Below, piece after piece: positions 1-12,200 of a DNA stretch of 64,000 nt (position 1 is the stretch's first letter; every line of letters begins with the position of its first letter). The notes beneath the pieces were generated by a model that was not told where the DNA came from, searched no databases, and saw nothing but the letters and a program-made list of their open reading frames with translations. Made by a program: the position numbers and the translations under genes. The stretch is from Sphagnum magellanicum (lineage: Eukaryota > Streptophyta > Sphagnopsida > Sphagnales > Sphagnaceae): assembly GCA_021904315.1 (NCBI GenBank), contig CM038908.1, forward strand, positions 25,998,501-26,062,500, in the 5' to 3' direction.

Positions 1-47
1 CATAAGCCAGCATCAAAATGCACAACCCAACAACCTCTTCAGGTCTT
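1..47 (-). CDS. Tentative ninth exon of the channel gene (truncated by window edge)
   Basis: A CTGCAG acceptor ends at 48. Reading from 47 leftward in the phase required by exon 8 gives a short open stretch: Arg-Pro-Glu-Glu-Val-Val, then the hydrophobic run GLCILMLAY, which could begin the next membrane segment. The implied intron (48-577, 530 bp) is close in size to the previous one (629-1216). Other AG sites in 300-560 give stops or poor continuations. The exon is cut by the window edge, so it cannot be confirmed here. Confidence 0.35.
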
Positions 48-3000
48 CTGCAGCATTTCACTGATCAAGAATCCAATTGAAAACATGGGTACAAAGAATT
101 TTGTAAAAATTGCCTATCATCTTTCCTTGTATTTCAGAGCTTGTGTCACATTGTCTTTCACATTGTCGCATGCACAAGTCTACCCAATGCAAGGCACTCA
201 ATTCTTCCATCAGTTTCTTTGTTGAACTAGAAATTTCTGGTTGGTTGATAATTTGCATGTCTGAAAAAGAATCAATCAGCAGGAAGAGCTCAAATATCAT
301 ACCCACTCCGAATGTGTACATGGCAAGAATGAAAATCTGTTCTCTGATGGCACCACCCGTAAGTCCACCCACTTGTGTGATCACGGGCATAATCCTAGAG
401 AATCATAGCAAACCAAATTTGAAGCATCAAGTCAGAATTCTTCAATAGTGTTAAATTTCTGTACCCGTAGGCAGATTGACCCACCACACCTACAATTGTT
501 TTCAGAAAAGGGTCACTTGGTACTATAGTCTCTTGTAGCAATATAGAGCTAGGCAGTCCAGAACAAAATATTATTACCTGAGAACCCGAAGGAAGAGCAA
601 AATTGCAGCACCATTGTTCTTGTCGCGGCTGCAAATGCCAAACCACCAAATCAAAGTAATTGTTAAATGTGTAGGATTGCACAATATGAACTTGATAAAA
701 TTTTAAGCTCTTTCTTTTTTTTAAAAATGGTTTGCCTGCAACTTTCTATGAAGCAATAAAGGATATAAGTCAAGGTCCACCAGATACATAATCTACCAAA
801 AATTAATTGATCCTTTGAGCTACAACAAGGCGCAACAATCACCATAAAATCCTACAAGTTGCAACTGCATGGATTTACAAAGAAATCCTAATGTGTGAAA
901 ACCTCAAGTCTTTCAGCAACTGGTAAAATACCCATTCCCAATATGTTTGGGACTTGCAGCCTTCACTAACCATACTACAGAAATATACTCTAAAACAACC
1001 CCCAAAGAAAAAACTCGAAAAATATTGTACGAATCTGATCACTTTTGTAATTAATTTGAAGTGTTTTTTTCAGTGATTTCAACATAAGACAAAACATTCC
1101 ACCTTTTTTTAATCTGCAACAAAATTTAGCTATTTAGACCAAGTGTAGAGAGGAAATGTATGATAAACTAATCATAATGAAGAAAAAAGGGGGAGAGTAT
1201 GATTGTAATTGGTCACCTCCAATACAGGATGATAGGAAGAGTACTGACAAAGTCCACCAAGCCTTTAAATGAAAATATATAGTAAAGGCGCACTGGTGCA
1301 CTGCAGCAAAAGTAATTTGAAGCAGCAAAGCAGAAATGGTGAGCATATAATTCACAAATTCACATGATGGAACAAATTTACTCTGAAGCAATCAAGCAAG
1401 CAAGCAAGCAAGCAGCAGAGTGATGGAACGAAGTCTATAAGTGTTGTGAATAAGCTTGGAAAAAGTTGGCAGATTACCTGTAAAGATTCACGATGTAATC
1501 CACCACGAAAAAAAAACCGCAAGCAAGTTGCACCACCCGCAACCAGTGATATTCATTTGCACCAACTTTGTATCTGTGGGTGGTCCCAACAGGAATTTTT
1601 TTGGGGTCCAGGTTTTGTTGTTGTTTTTCATGCTCTATATTGCTATTATTAAATTCCCAGCAATGATAAAGAAGGCTAAATTCACAAACATAGTTTTGGA
1701 ATTTCAAAAACAATGGAAAACCCAAACAAATTTGCATCACAGGGTGCAGATGCATGGGTGACAGCAGCAAACAAATTTATTTCATAACTAAATGGGTGCA
1801 AGAAGACTAGAAATGCATTCGCTGACTCATTGATGTTTCATGGTGGAAAGTAAAGAGTTTTTTTCTCACTGAGTTTGTGTATACTTACGTTGTATATATG
1901 TAAAGAACCACGGATAACATTGCTGCCACAAACTCTATCTGCACTTTCCCCAAACACCGAAAAAAAGTTTTCAAAATGAATTGACAAGCTGTTGTCAAAT
2001 ATAACACCAAAGAAATTCTCAGGACTGCAAGTTGGAGGAAAATTCTTATATGTACTGCATTTAAGAAAGTTTGCAGTGCTGAAAAATTAATATGAGATTG
2101 CAGCATCTGAATTTTTTTGGACAAGTACAAGTAATGTAAACAGAAAGAAAACTCACAGAAGAAAGTTCCTGATCACATTGCAGTCACAAACTTAAAGAAT
2201 TTTCAGAAAGAATGTCAAGAATTCAAGTGCACCCACAAAAAGCATCAGATAGAATGCACCCAAGAATGTCAAGAACTGTGCACCCACAAAAGTCATCAGA
2301 TAGAATGCACAAAGAATGTCAAGAACTGTGCACCCACAAAAGTATCAGATAGAATGCACAAAGAATGTCAAGAATTTGTGAACCCACAAAAAGCATCAGA
2401 GATGGACATGGACATGAGATGCAAGAATGTGCGAAGACTGTTAAGACACACTGCTAACTGGGTCCTGAAGAGTAGTCCTTAGTCCTTACCCACATAAGGC
2501 AGTTTCTGAGAGGCCAACCACGAAGAGCAGTTCGCACTTTGGTGGTGAAGGGTACTTCGCCATACAAATAGGAATCATGATATGTCGACAAAACTTCCTA
2601 TGTAGTAGTAGTACACAGCAGCACCACCAGAGCACACAGAAAAAACACATTGTCAAGAAAAAAAACACACAAGAACTACAGTAGGACTCCAAGAACACAT
2701 TGAAGAAGAAGAGCTTGTTGCAACAGAATTGATGATTGTGAATGCAGAAGTTGGACTTGTACAAATGTTGCAGTGAACGATATGATCGGAATGGGGCTGT
2801 TGACTGTCGAAGTTGCAACCGAAATTTAGATGATTTACTATTCAGATTGTGACCGAATTTTACTTGAATTCTTGTTCAGATTATGACCAAAGTTTAGATG
2901 ATTTACAAGTGTGGATGGGTGTATTTGGGGTTTGTGTGTACCTTTGTTGCGTAGATTTGCTTGCCTTTGCTTTGTCTTCGGAGCCACATGAAGGCATCGA

Positions 3001-3884
3001 CCACCTTGTCCTCGAAAGAGCCTGTGAGCTTTCCAAAGCTCAAGTGCGGCAGTGATCTGGTCCTGCGTTGCTCCGTGACCTCGTCTATTCCCATGCTGAA
3101 GTCGTTCACGTCGTCTCCATGGATTGAGTCACCATCGTCGTTCACGGGCGTGCATTCACCAGTCGCGGATACAAGCACCCTAGTAGGTAGTGCAACCCAA
3201 CAACAACAACAAAAGAAAAACCCACCAAAAAACACAAACACCCAACAGACAAAAAAACAATCAGTCATTGGATCTTGCTGCAGGGATGGACCGTGTTCTT
3301 GCAGCAGCAGAAGTGATCCCGGTGTGCTACTGGATCATCATGAAGCTGCAAAGATCGTGACCTCTCAGAAGAAATTTTTTGGAAGCTGCAAATGATGCTC
3401 CGATGATGCAGTGATGATGATCTGCTAATGCTCAGAGTGCACAAGTTTTAGTACCTGCGTGCACCAGTGCCGTGATAACTAGTGTGGCCATGTCCATGAG
3501 AACTCTCGCCCAGAGAGGGAACTGACACTTCCACGCGCTCGCCTTCCTCCAGCTTCAATGAACCACCGCTGCGGCTGCATCACGCAACAGCATCCCTCTC
3601 ACATGAAGCTGTCTCAAACTCTCGACACAGCTAGTGATCGCACGATCTCTGAGATTTTATGAAACTTGCTGCTATGGGTTGTAGAATGTTTGTCATGGAA
3701 TGCAGCATCTGCGTCGAGCTTGCAATCTGCTTGCTAGCTAACCAGCTATGGACGTTGTTGCCATCTAATTCGTGAGCTCAAAATCTCAAAGACACCGCGA
3801 CATTCAAAACCTAGAGCGAGTCATGAGCAGCTAGAACGCAACGAGATATAGTGTCGTCGACGTGTAGAAGCACAGACAGACACA

Positions 3885-3929
<45 letters not shown>

Positions 3930-4071
3930 GGAGAAAGCCTATGCACCTGGAGCGTCGGCGGCTGCCGCGAGTTTTTGCGCCTCGTCTATTGAAGAGAGTC
4001 ATCTTGGGCGTGGAATGTCCAATAGAGTGAGAATGAGCAACATTCGACTCCTGCTTTGCACCGCCGTGCAT
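1..4071 (-). CDS. 5' part of a six-transmembrane (voltage-sensor type) cation channel gene; continues past the left edge
   Basis: Probably a membrane K+ (or other cation) channel. I assembled eight exons from splice signals: 3947-4071, 3455-3574, 2942-3179, 2490-2597, 1889-1938, 1478-1573, 1217-1300 and 578-628. All have GT/AG borders, and each junction's phase (2,2,0,0,2,2,2) keeps one frame open for 290 codons. Residues 1-190 are hydrophilic. S1 is about 195-214, S2 about 224-245 with a Phe-x-x-Asp charge-transfer pattern (Asp239), S3 about 259-272 with Asp262, and S4 starts near 283 with Arg288 and Arg291 three apart. The pore and C-terminus would lie left of position 1. No exon exceeds 80 codons. 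I chose the ATG at 4071; an in-frame ATG at 4137 would add 22 hydrophobic residues. S1-S4 do not look like plant Shaker channels. A Slo/BK-like or other 6TM family is possible, but the subfamily is inferred only. Confidence 0.72.
2209..2400. repeat. Tandem repeat, about 50-bp unit, inside intron 4 of the channel gene
   Basis: Four imperfect copies of a unit with AATGTCAAGA, then TGCACCCACAAAA, then CATCAGATAGAATGCAC. Copies start near 2211, 2265, 2315 and 2364, so the period shrinks 54, 50, 49. The array lies within the intron between exons ending at 2490 and starting at 1938. Confidence 0.85.
3889..3926. repeat. (GA)n microsatellite, 19 units
   Basis: An uninterrupted 38-bp GA run, read as CT on the gene strand. 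It starts about 20 bp into intron 1 of the channel gene, just after the exon 1 donor at 3946. Confidence 0.95.
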
Positions 4072-4747
4072 GGAGCGCACTAAGATTGTTTTACAATTCA
4101 GAATCAAACCAAATTCCCACACAAAAGCAGTCAGCATTCATGAACTGCACGCGGCATACAATCTTATCATGTCTAGTTCATATCTTCAAACATACAGAAG
4201 TTGTTGTTCGCCAAGATTCACATGAATTCGCACGACCCATCACGAATTCCATCAAGCTAGCTGCCCATTAATCAACAAAATTCCTTCCTTCTACAGCCAG
4301 CATTGCTGCTCATGTAGAATCCTCCTCTGATCATCTAGTTTTCTCCAAATCCGAATCCGGAGCTACAAAATTACATGTGCTTGCTGCAATCCAGCTACAG
4401 CTTATAATAATATACCCTAGCTGCTGCTGCTGCTGCTGCCCATGAGCTGCCTGATAATCTGGAGCGACTTTGTATATGACGGAACTATAACTAGCGCCAT
4501 CTTGAATGCTTCAGATACAATCATTCATTCTTCACAGCTAGCCTGAGCTAATTAAGCAAGATCATATATATACAATTCTACACAAAATAGAATCATGAAA
4601 GAGCGAAAAACGATCAGATCAGGTATGAATTCTTTCGTACTTTTGGAAAGAAACTTGGACTTTCCACCACTCATGGTTGGTTGTTTGTTTGTTTGTTGTT
4701 CTTGTTGCAGGTGCAACAGCTGATCACCCCACCCCACCCCACCCACT
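4072..4747. promoter_or_regulatory. Upstream region of the channel gene; possible divergent promoter
   Basis: No convincing coding sequence here. A TATA-like alternating TA run is at 4563-4573. It could serve the plus-strand short ORF at 4748 or, read on the other strand, lie upstream of the channel gene. A CTG/CAG run is at 4424-4440. Transcription starts cannot be placed from sequence alone. Confidence 0.35.
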
Positions 4748-4900
4748 ATGGAACCTCCTCAGATTCTTGTTCTTGTTCTTCTCCTTCTCCTTCTTTCTTC
4801 TTCCTCAACCGTAAGCTGCATCTACAGATCAACCGAGAACTGCAGCGGAATACAAAAATATATATCCCTTGAATTTATTCTTTTGCAACGACGGCTCTAG
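4748..4900 (+). CDS. Candidate 50-residue secreted peptide, or first exon of a secreted protein
   Basis: The ATG at 4748 opens a 50-codon frame. It begins MEPPQILVLV, continues as a Leu run and a Ser run, and then a short tail with two cysteines ten residues apart (Cys24, Asn-Cys32-Ser). That is the shape of a cleavable signal peptide. A strong donor-like CAACC/GTAAGC at about 4808-4817 suggests it may instead be the signal-peptide exon of a longer spliced gene. A TATA-like run lies about 180 bp upstream. The Leu/Ser stretch comes from CTT-rich low-complexity DNA, so chance is a real alternative. No family recognised. Confidence 0.25.
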   Translation: MEPPQILVLVLLLLLLSSSSTVSCIYRSTENCSGIQKYISLEFILLQRRL

Positions 4901-5937
4901 TTACAAAACCCCGAAATTCTTCGCGACCTTTCGACAATTCTTCCACAAAAAACAAAAGAAGAGAGAGAGAGAGAGAGAAATGAGAGCATGGAAGAACAAA
5001 ACTGAGAGAGAGAGAGAGAGAAGAGCAATTGCACGAAGACTAACTTCTCTTTGAACAAAGTTGAGAATTAACAAAATTCACTAGAAAACAACTCACTGTC
5101 TCTCCAAAGGGAAAGATTATCAAGTCCCCCCAGGACCAATTTTTTTTTTTTTAAAAATATTTCAATGCTTTTATAATTTTTCTAATTAAAAAAAATAAAA
5201 ATCCCATTGTGAAATTCTAGTAGCCTAGGGATCATTGTACATAAATTTTCCCCCATTGTTAAAATTACAAACCATTTTCTTTCATTTTATATAAGTTTGC
5301 AATAATCAAACATAAGGGGGAAATTCAAGTTGTTTAAATTTTTTTTTAAAATTCATCATTAATGGTCCCACACAGGGAATCCCCTGAAAAACATGTTTAT
5401 TGTGGGATTGATCAAGTCCCAAAAGTTCACCCTTTTTTTCCCTTATTATTATTATGATTATTATTAATTTAATTAATATTAATTAATAATTAATATTAAT
5501 AATTTGTAAAAAAATTTAGGGTTTTGGGTATAGCTAGGCTACTACTGCCTTGAGTTACTATGGCCAGCTACAGCGGTGCTGTGGTAGCCTCTCATGGGAC
5601 GCGGTGAAAGGCTCAACAATAGGGGAAGCCTACTAGTAAGTAGGGAACCCATCTGGGCCCCAAAAATAATAATATTCTTAGTATTCCCTAGGAATAGTAT
5701 TCAACCCATGATCTCATGTAACATGGCGCTTCCATAATAAATATGAATTTCCAATTAGTGCCAAGAAAAAAAAGAATTGTTCTTTTGGCTCTCTATATAT
5801 AGCCAAAATTACATAGCCAGAATTAAAAGATATTGCTAAAATCAAAGTGCTTTTCTCAATAGCCAGAATTTGACCCAAATTTAAGAAAAGAAACCTCCCT
5901 AATCTTCTTCTTCTTCTTCTATATATATATGTTTTCA

Positions 5938-6060
5938 AGTATGTAGCCAAAATTATAGAAGGCGTGTTTTTAAAATTCCTACTACTTTCAAATTTAGATT
6001 GTTGTAGCTAGCTATATTTGGCTAAATCTTCATGTGGATGATCGCCACTTCTGGCTACTA
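5938..6060 (+). repeat. Dispersed repeat, TAGCC/TTGGCTAAAT family, copy 1
   Basis: TATGTAGCCAAAATTATAGAAGG, broken by a T-rich spacer, is followed by ATATTTGGCTAAATCTTC and GGATGATCGCCACTTC. The same order of blocks recurs near 25770, 28225, 44640 and 44910, always in this orientation. Confidence 0.7.
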
Positions 6061-7239
6061 TCCACAAAAATTGACCCAAAAATAATGAATTGAACCAACC
6101 GGGTGTGGGATTGCCACGTTATCCTTTCCTGTTATCTCGGGAACTGGATTAATGGATGGGATGGATGTGGTTTCAGCTCAGTGTGGACGTCGGATGAATG
6201 AAGAACAGTCAGGATGCATTTTTTTTTTGGTGCGAGTGTAAGGTAAACCGACCGGTGATCGAACGCTTAAGTGCTCAGGGCAGGCCGGATTCAAGGGGAG
6301 GGCTCCATTGTTTCTGGGGTCAAAACCAAACTTGAACCCCTCCTCTTGGCGCATCTGACACACTAATAATAGTCAAAAACGGATTAGAAATGAGATAGTC
6401 ACAGCCCCTCAAAGTACGAGGCTCAAGAACTCGAAAAAAACAAAACCACCAAAGATTACAAAGGCTGGTTCTCAAACATCCAAAAAATTCTCTGTATGTA
6501 TGTCGCTCTCTCTCGTGCTATCAGAGCTCAAAGATGATTTGTTGAACTTCAGGTGGTGGTGCTCCTATAGCACTTTTAAATCGTTTTAAATGAATAAGAA
6601 ATAAGAAAGTTATGAGATTTAAAAGTAAGTGACTTCAAAGCAAAGAAAAATGCAAAAAAAATTGAGTTTTGTAATTCAGGAAAAACGTATTCTCTTTACT
6701 CCTCTCTTTTTTGGCTGGTCCCTTGGCTTTTCATTTCCAAACATGATTTGTAGAGCTTGAGAAGGCGCTCTTACAACATTTTAAATCAGTCAGATCTGAA
6801 TTGCTTCATCAGACTTAACGTCAATTGGGTTCTGGCCCGGGTGCTGTTTGGCCCACTTAATGACGCTAAATTGTAAGTAAGTAAGTACCCTACAACCCTC
6901 GAGAATAAAGACATTTGCTTTTTTTGGATGGATAAATGGAGAGATGGGTAAAATAAAAAGAAAAAGATCAGGGCCGGTTAATTTATCAATATGTTGAGGA
7001 TAATAAAGTTATTTGTAAAATCCCTCAATTAGGGTTTAGGGTTTTGTTTCCCCTAATGTAACAAAGCCCTACAAAACTACACGTGCTACATGCAAAAATG
7101 CCTTACTTGCATTACAGGCTCAAAAAAAATTTATTCCTATTTTTCTCACTAGTCCCCAGTTTTCAAATTTCATCCCCAGATTGGAGGACTTTATGAATAA
7201 TCAGAAAATAATGAATGGGATAGATAGGGTATGAGACTA

Positions 7240-7620
7240 AGGAGGACCTTTGCAAATAACCTTAATAGTCATCAAATATGCATAATGGTAAGTTACCAAA
7301 TAACCAGATGATAACCACTTGTTATCTTGTTGATTATGAGTTGATTTTTATAGGGTTTTTTAAAACATTGAAATTAATGCTATTTTTTTTTTCCTGTTTT
7401 TTCGGTTTTTTATCATAAAAATGTTAGTGTTGTAGGGTTGATAACCTACTTGGATGATAACCATGTCAGCCAGGTCGGTTATTAGGTTTTGAGATTTTTA
7501 ATATTAGTCAATTAGGTTATTATCCGGTTATTAAAAATCAATATTCAGCCGATAGGTTATTAATAACTGGATTGATAACCGGGCTGATAATTGGGTCAAA
7601 AACTCAATAACTAGCCAGCG
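7240..7620. repeat. ATAACC-rich dispersed repeat, copy 1
   Basis: Many GATAACC / GGTTATTA words. The layout matches 54060-54390: a TTATCATAA(A/G) block, then a TAGGGTTGATAAC or TAGGATTGATAAC block, then TTGATAATTGGGT near the end. A diverged repeat pair of unknown class. Confidence 0.55.
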
Positions 7621-8046
7621 CCCATAAAGACCTGCTCTGACTCTTTTTCTTTCCTGCTTTTTGGATGAAGGGATGTGATTTCAGGTCCACTGTGGATGTT
7701 GATGAATGAACAGTCAGGATTCAATTTTTTGGCCCTCAACCATGGAATTTACCCTGAGTTAAGAAAAATAGTCCTTATTTCTTACCAGAGTCCTTCTTCA
7801 AGCTGCCCCCCAGACTCCAACCACAGAGCCATTGACTCTTACTTGAAGATATCTCTCTGGCTCAAACTTCAGACCCTGAGAAATTAGGGTTTCAGAGAAA
7901 TTAGGGTTAAAACTGGAAGTAATTCACATAGTAAAAGCACCCATACAGAAGGGAAGGGGAGGAACACAAAGAGAGGACCAACAATCCAAAGCAGCCGATA
8001 TGGGAATGCCCAAAACCAAAAGGGAGGAAATGGCATTTGCCCAAAT

Positions 8047-8215
8047 CCAAATCCCAGGCCTAGGTCTTAAACCTCTCACCAGTTGGGTGAAGCAAATCTG
8101 ACAAATCCCAAGCCTAGGTCTTAAACCTCTCACCAGTCGTGTGAAGCAAATTTGGCAAATCTCAAGCCTAGGTCTTAAACCCCTCACTAGTCATGTGAAG
8201 GAAATCTGACAAAGA
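8047..8215. repeat. Three-copy 54-bp tandem repeat
   Basis: CCTAGGTCTTAAACC at 8059, 8113 and 8167 marks three copies spaced exactly 54 bp, each followed by CTCAC-AGT and GTGAAG-AAAT. The period divides by three, so one minus frame stays open with an 18-residue repeat. There is no sign that it is a gene. Confidence 0.9.
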
Positions 8216-8813
8216 GAGGTGAGGGAGGGAATCCTGAAAGAGCACCAAAGCCTAAAAGAGGTCTGGTGAATGACAGTGGCCCACCTCAAGATGGATGAAG
8301 CTTGGGCTATTTCTCATCCTCTCGCTATGTCTCCATTTCATGATCAAGCCAATGCCTAGTGTTGAGGGCTCATGGCCTCCTTGCACATATTGCAAATACT
8401 AGCTATTTACTCATAGCAATGAGGTTCATTTCTTCAACTCGTTTCCAAAATGTGGGTTTGTTGGAGCCTCAAACTCTTGCTTTGAATGGCCCTTTTAATG
8501 CGGAGTTTTCTTCGCAATTAGATGTGTGGAGTCCCTTACTCTAGGGACTCTTTTGCTTGATTTTTCAAGCCATCGATTTCAGCACATATTCTCATAGGCA
8601 GGGCTCATGGTGTCCTTGCAAAAAGTTATGTATAAGGGAAGGCATTGCTATCAGTGCCTTGCCATGGATAATGGTTGAGGACTAAAATGCACTTACACTA
8701 AGTTTCCTTGCACAACAACAATGGCCCAAATTAATTTCTAAAAAAATTCCTATTTCATTAGAGGAAACCTCTTGCTTCAAGCTAACTACGGAATTACGCC
8801 TTGTGCTTTGTAA

Positions 8814-9203
8814 GAGCATCTCCAACGGTGATCAGTAAGTGACTCCACACAGTAAAATTTAGTGCAAAACAGTCAAAATGTGCCGGTTTAGCTCAGGAAA
8901 TTGGTTTTTCTGCACCAAATTTGTGCACCTTGCTCTGGCTGGTAAAATGCACAACACAACTACAACACAGCTGTGCACCTCCAAAAAAGAGTGTCATAAA
9001 TTGGACCTAACTGCAGCTTAGTATTTCTGATTGGTCGACCATAATGATTGGTCCAGGTGGTTTTCTATTATTTGTCCCTACATATATGGAGTTCCAGTTA
9101 CAGTTTTATTGGTGGGGTTGCCAAAAAAAAAAGAGAAAAAGCAAAACTTAGACATTTAATTTTATTATCCAGAGTGACATACTGAGCACCGCTGGAGATG
9201 CTC
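8814..9203. mobile_element. Tourist-like MITE (PIF/Harbinger type), 390 bp
   Basis: The terminal inverted repeats begin GAGCATCTCCA and match at 16 of 17 positions over the first 17 bases (left GAGCATCTCCAACGGTG, right GAGCATCTCCAGCGGTG read on the minus strand). Both ends are flanked by TAA (8811-8813 and 9204-9206), the 3-bp target duplication typical of PIF/Harbinger MITEs. It has no coding capacity. GAGCATCTCCA ends are known from plant MITEs. Confidence 0.88.
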
Positions 9204-9206
9204 TAA

Positions 9207-12200
9207 GGTGACTTGAAAATATGCTCTGCACATTTGCCACCATCATTATGGGACAAGTTTACATCCCTCTAGGTGATGCTAGAAGTTGTTCATAACAGCC
9301 ACCCTAAACCTTGTGGTATGTGAGAATAAAGACTTGCTCTGCTTTTATTTTATTTTATTTTTCTTGGTGACCAGAATTTTTCTAAAAATGGAGTTTACCA
9401 GGCATTTCATTTTTTGAAATGACCCACCCCGAAATTGAGGAAGAAAAATATGATGGGTAATACGGCCACTCCAATTACACTAAAAAAATTGACTATTATA
9501 ATGTGACTCATGTTAATTAATTATGAGGACCCCAACATTTAATTGTATTTTATTTTTGTGATGGGCATCTTCGACCGGCCCATCACCAAAAAAAAAATTA
9601 ATTAAGCTTTGGACAGTCCCAAAATAGATTTATTGTTACAGCCTTCTCCTTTTGGGCTGGTTATATAGTGTAGGTTACAAGAGTAGAAATTAGGGCAAAT
9701 GGGATTTAAAGTGATGTGCCATTGGGAACATATTTGGCAACATGTTTGGAACTTGTTGGGAACACATTAAGAACTTAATGAGAACACAATATACAAGCAC
9801 AGATTCCAAAGGCCATGCATTGGACAATTACGAAAAGTCTATGCAAAAATGCCCTCCCACTAGCTTGGAGATGCATGGAATCATATCTAACACAACTTCA
9901 TTCCGACGGAATTAGCTCCAATTGGGGCATATGTTTTTTCTATACTTGGAAACATGTGTGAAATACAATTCTATTTGAATATTTATACGAGATTTTTCCA
10001 AAGGAAGATTCTTGTTTAGGTTTACTTTTGGTCTTCCAAAGAACACAAACAATTATGGTATAAAAATTTACACGTAACAATTCATTTGAGCATATACCAA
10101 AATGTTGGATTTTGATCCGTGCATGGTACCTCTTTTCTAAAAGGAAAAAGTTTGGTCACAAGCTAGACAGGTCCCCTAGTCAAGGTTTAATGAAAATCTT
10201 GACATTTTGAATATCATGGATCCTTTTGGGTTTCCTTCATGGCTTTTTTTTGGCTTTTAACAACTTTAATGCAAACCTTATGCCACATGACAACAATTTA
10301 GGCACTTAATAATTCAGACTAAAAAGCATTTAATTTTTTGTTACAAATTCAGGGTCCAAAGCTCTCAATCTTTCATGGGAAGAATGAATTCTAGTCATGG
10401 TATCTTCATTACTACATGTGTTAGAACCGTGTGTGTAAATGATTTGCCTACAAAGTATGATTTCTGTATATATTTTCATTCAATTTGTTTGATCATATAT
10501 GTATAGTTGTATGAAATATTCATATCAATTAATAAATTTGTGTCGTCAAGTTTTATTCATAACTAAAGGAGGCATAGTCTACTTGTGTGTACATTGAGTG
10601 TGGGTTTCTTCCTCAATTGTGCAATGAGTTGTTATGTGGAGCTTAATATCAATGTTTTATGTTTTATGGGGTAAAAGGTACAATGGGTGTTTCATGTCAT
10701 TTATATACAATCAATTAACATGTTTGATAGTGTTGATACAACAATAATCAGAAACACCTTCAGGTACATTTTTGTTTGGACATACAACACATTAATGGTG
10801 GTGTCAAACTATTTTTTGGAAGAAATCAATGTTTCCTTGCGTTTTTTTTTTCAATTTTTTTATTTTTCATAAGTGATGATTGTTCCTTTGAAAAGAAAAA
10901 TCTCTAAATCCATAAATGATTGTAATAAATGAAATTTTGCTATAAAAAAGTTATTGGGAAAAATGTGTTTAGGGGTAAATAGGTCATTGAGTGAACACTT
11001 AAGAATTCAAAGGAGGTTGAATCCTTGCACTAAAGTTCCTTGCTCTAAAGTTCAAAGAACATTTGTAACCCTCCATCTAACACTTTCAATGTCACAGAAA
11101 TTGTTCATTTCAATAAAAGAATGGGGAAATTATGGGGGGGTTTAGTGATCACCGATGGGTGAATTAAAACAGTTTAAAGTTTTAAATTTAAAATATTTGA
11201 TTATTGATTCTTTGCACCTGGAATACAAAGAAGTTTTGTGAAGTCCTTGCATACATCATGTTTTTAATTGCTCAAAACAAACTCAAAATGAAAAAGATAT
11301 GGAGCTGAAACTAGACAAGGGTCTAGAGCTATTTTTCAATAACTTGAAGGTTTGGGGTGGCAGAATCGATAAGTCTTTAAAAAATTCAAGTTTCAACAGA
11401 CATTTTTAAATACTATTCTGAGTATATAATGATCATCACCAGAAGATTATGCCATATAATGTGGTCAAGAAAATGATATAATCTGCCACCCCAGACCAGT
11501 TGCTGCATCACAAGCCTGCAAGCGTCACACTATTATGGGTAGCCCACATGTTTGATGTTTGCTTGTTGGAGTTTCTATAAATACTTAATTGTTGCCCACC
11601 CAAAATAGTCATTGCTTGTAAGCAAGGCTCAATGACCCAAAGTGTTTTCATTGGAACAATTAACACAACTTTTCCAAAGCAAAGCAAAAAAACCAATGAA
11701 CAAGTGATTGAAAGCACTACTAGTTGCTGCTTCACAAGCTTTTTTGCAAGTGGGCACACTATCATCTATATAGCACCGTTTTGTTGTTTGTTTGGGCCAA
11801 GCCTTTCACCCTAAGAGCTCCATCCATAGCCCTTATTTGAGAATTTCATCCATTTCATCATTGTCTACAATTATTCCTTGCCCAATAACATGGAAATTGG
11901 GGGACAATTTGATGCAAGAGATCATTTAAATTCAATTACTTACTAGGTCAATCATTAAAGCTAACCAATCAAAAGTAGTCAATTTATAATAGAGTGAACC
12001 TAAGTTTGGACATGTTACAAGACTCTCTCTACATGGGCTAGTAAAAGAAAATGGTTAATTTTGATTGGCTAGTTAGAAATGATTGGTTCATGTGATGACA
12101 TTTAATTAATTTTCATTCTACTTTAGCCAATGTTTCATGTTTATGTGTTCATATGGGCCAATAGCTTGGACATTATATTGGATGTAATGCCCACATACCA

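Larger units (their letters stand above)
5050..8040. other. Intergenic, AT-rich, no gene seen
   Basis: Only short frames full of stops. Contents are AT-rich palindromic runs (5450-5510), one member of the TAGCC/TTGGCTAAAT dispersed family (5938-6060), an ATAACC-rich repeat (7240-7620), and two diverged copies of a segment containing GATGAATGAA and ACAGTCAGGAT (near 6190 and 7700). Confidence 0.6.

Noticed and set aside
1885-2130. Long membrane-like frame extending exon 5 of the channel gene upstream
   Set aside because: Its upstream acceptor (TTGCAG) is in the wrong phase; the GTGCAG acceptor at 1939 fits exon 4 exactly.
3270-3400. Possible extra channel exon between exons 2 and 3 (starting SFQKISSER)
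   Set aside because: Phase-compatible but not needed; exon 2 joins exon 3 directly in phase. Only cDNA could show an alternative exon.
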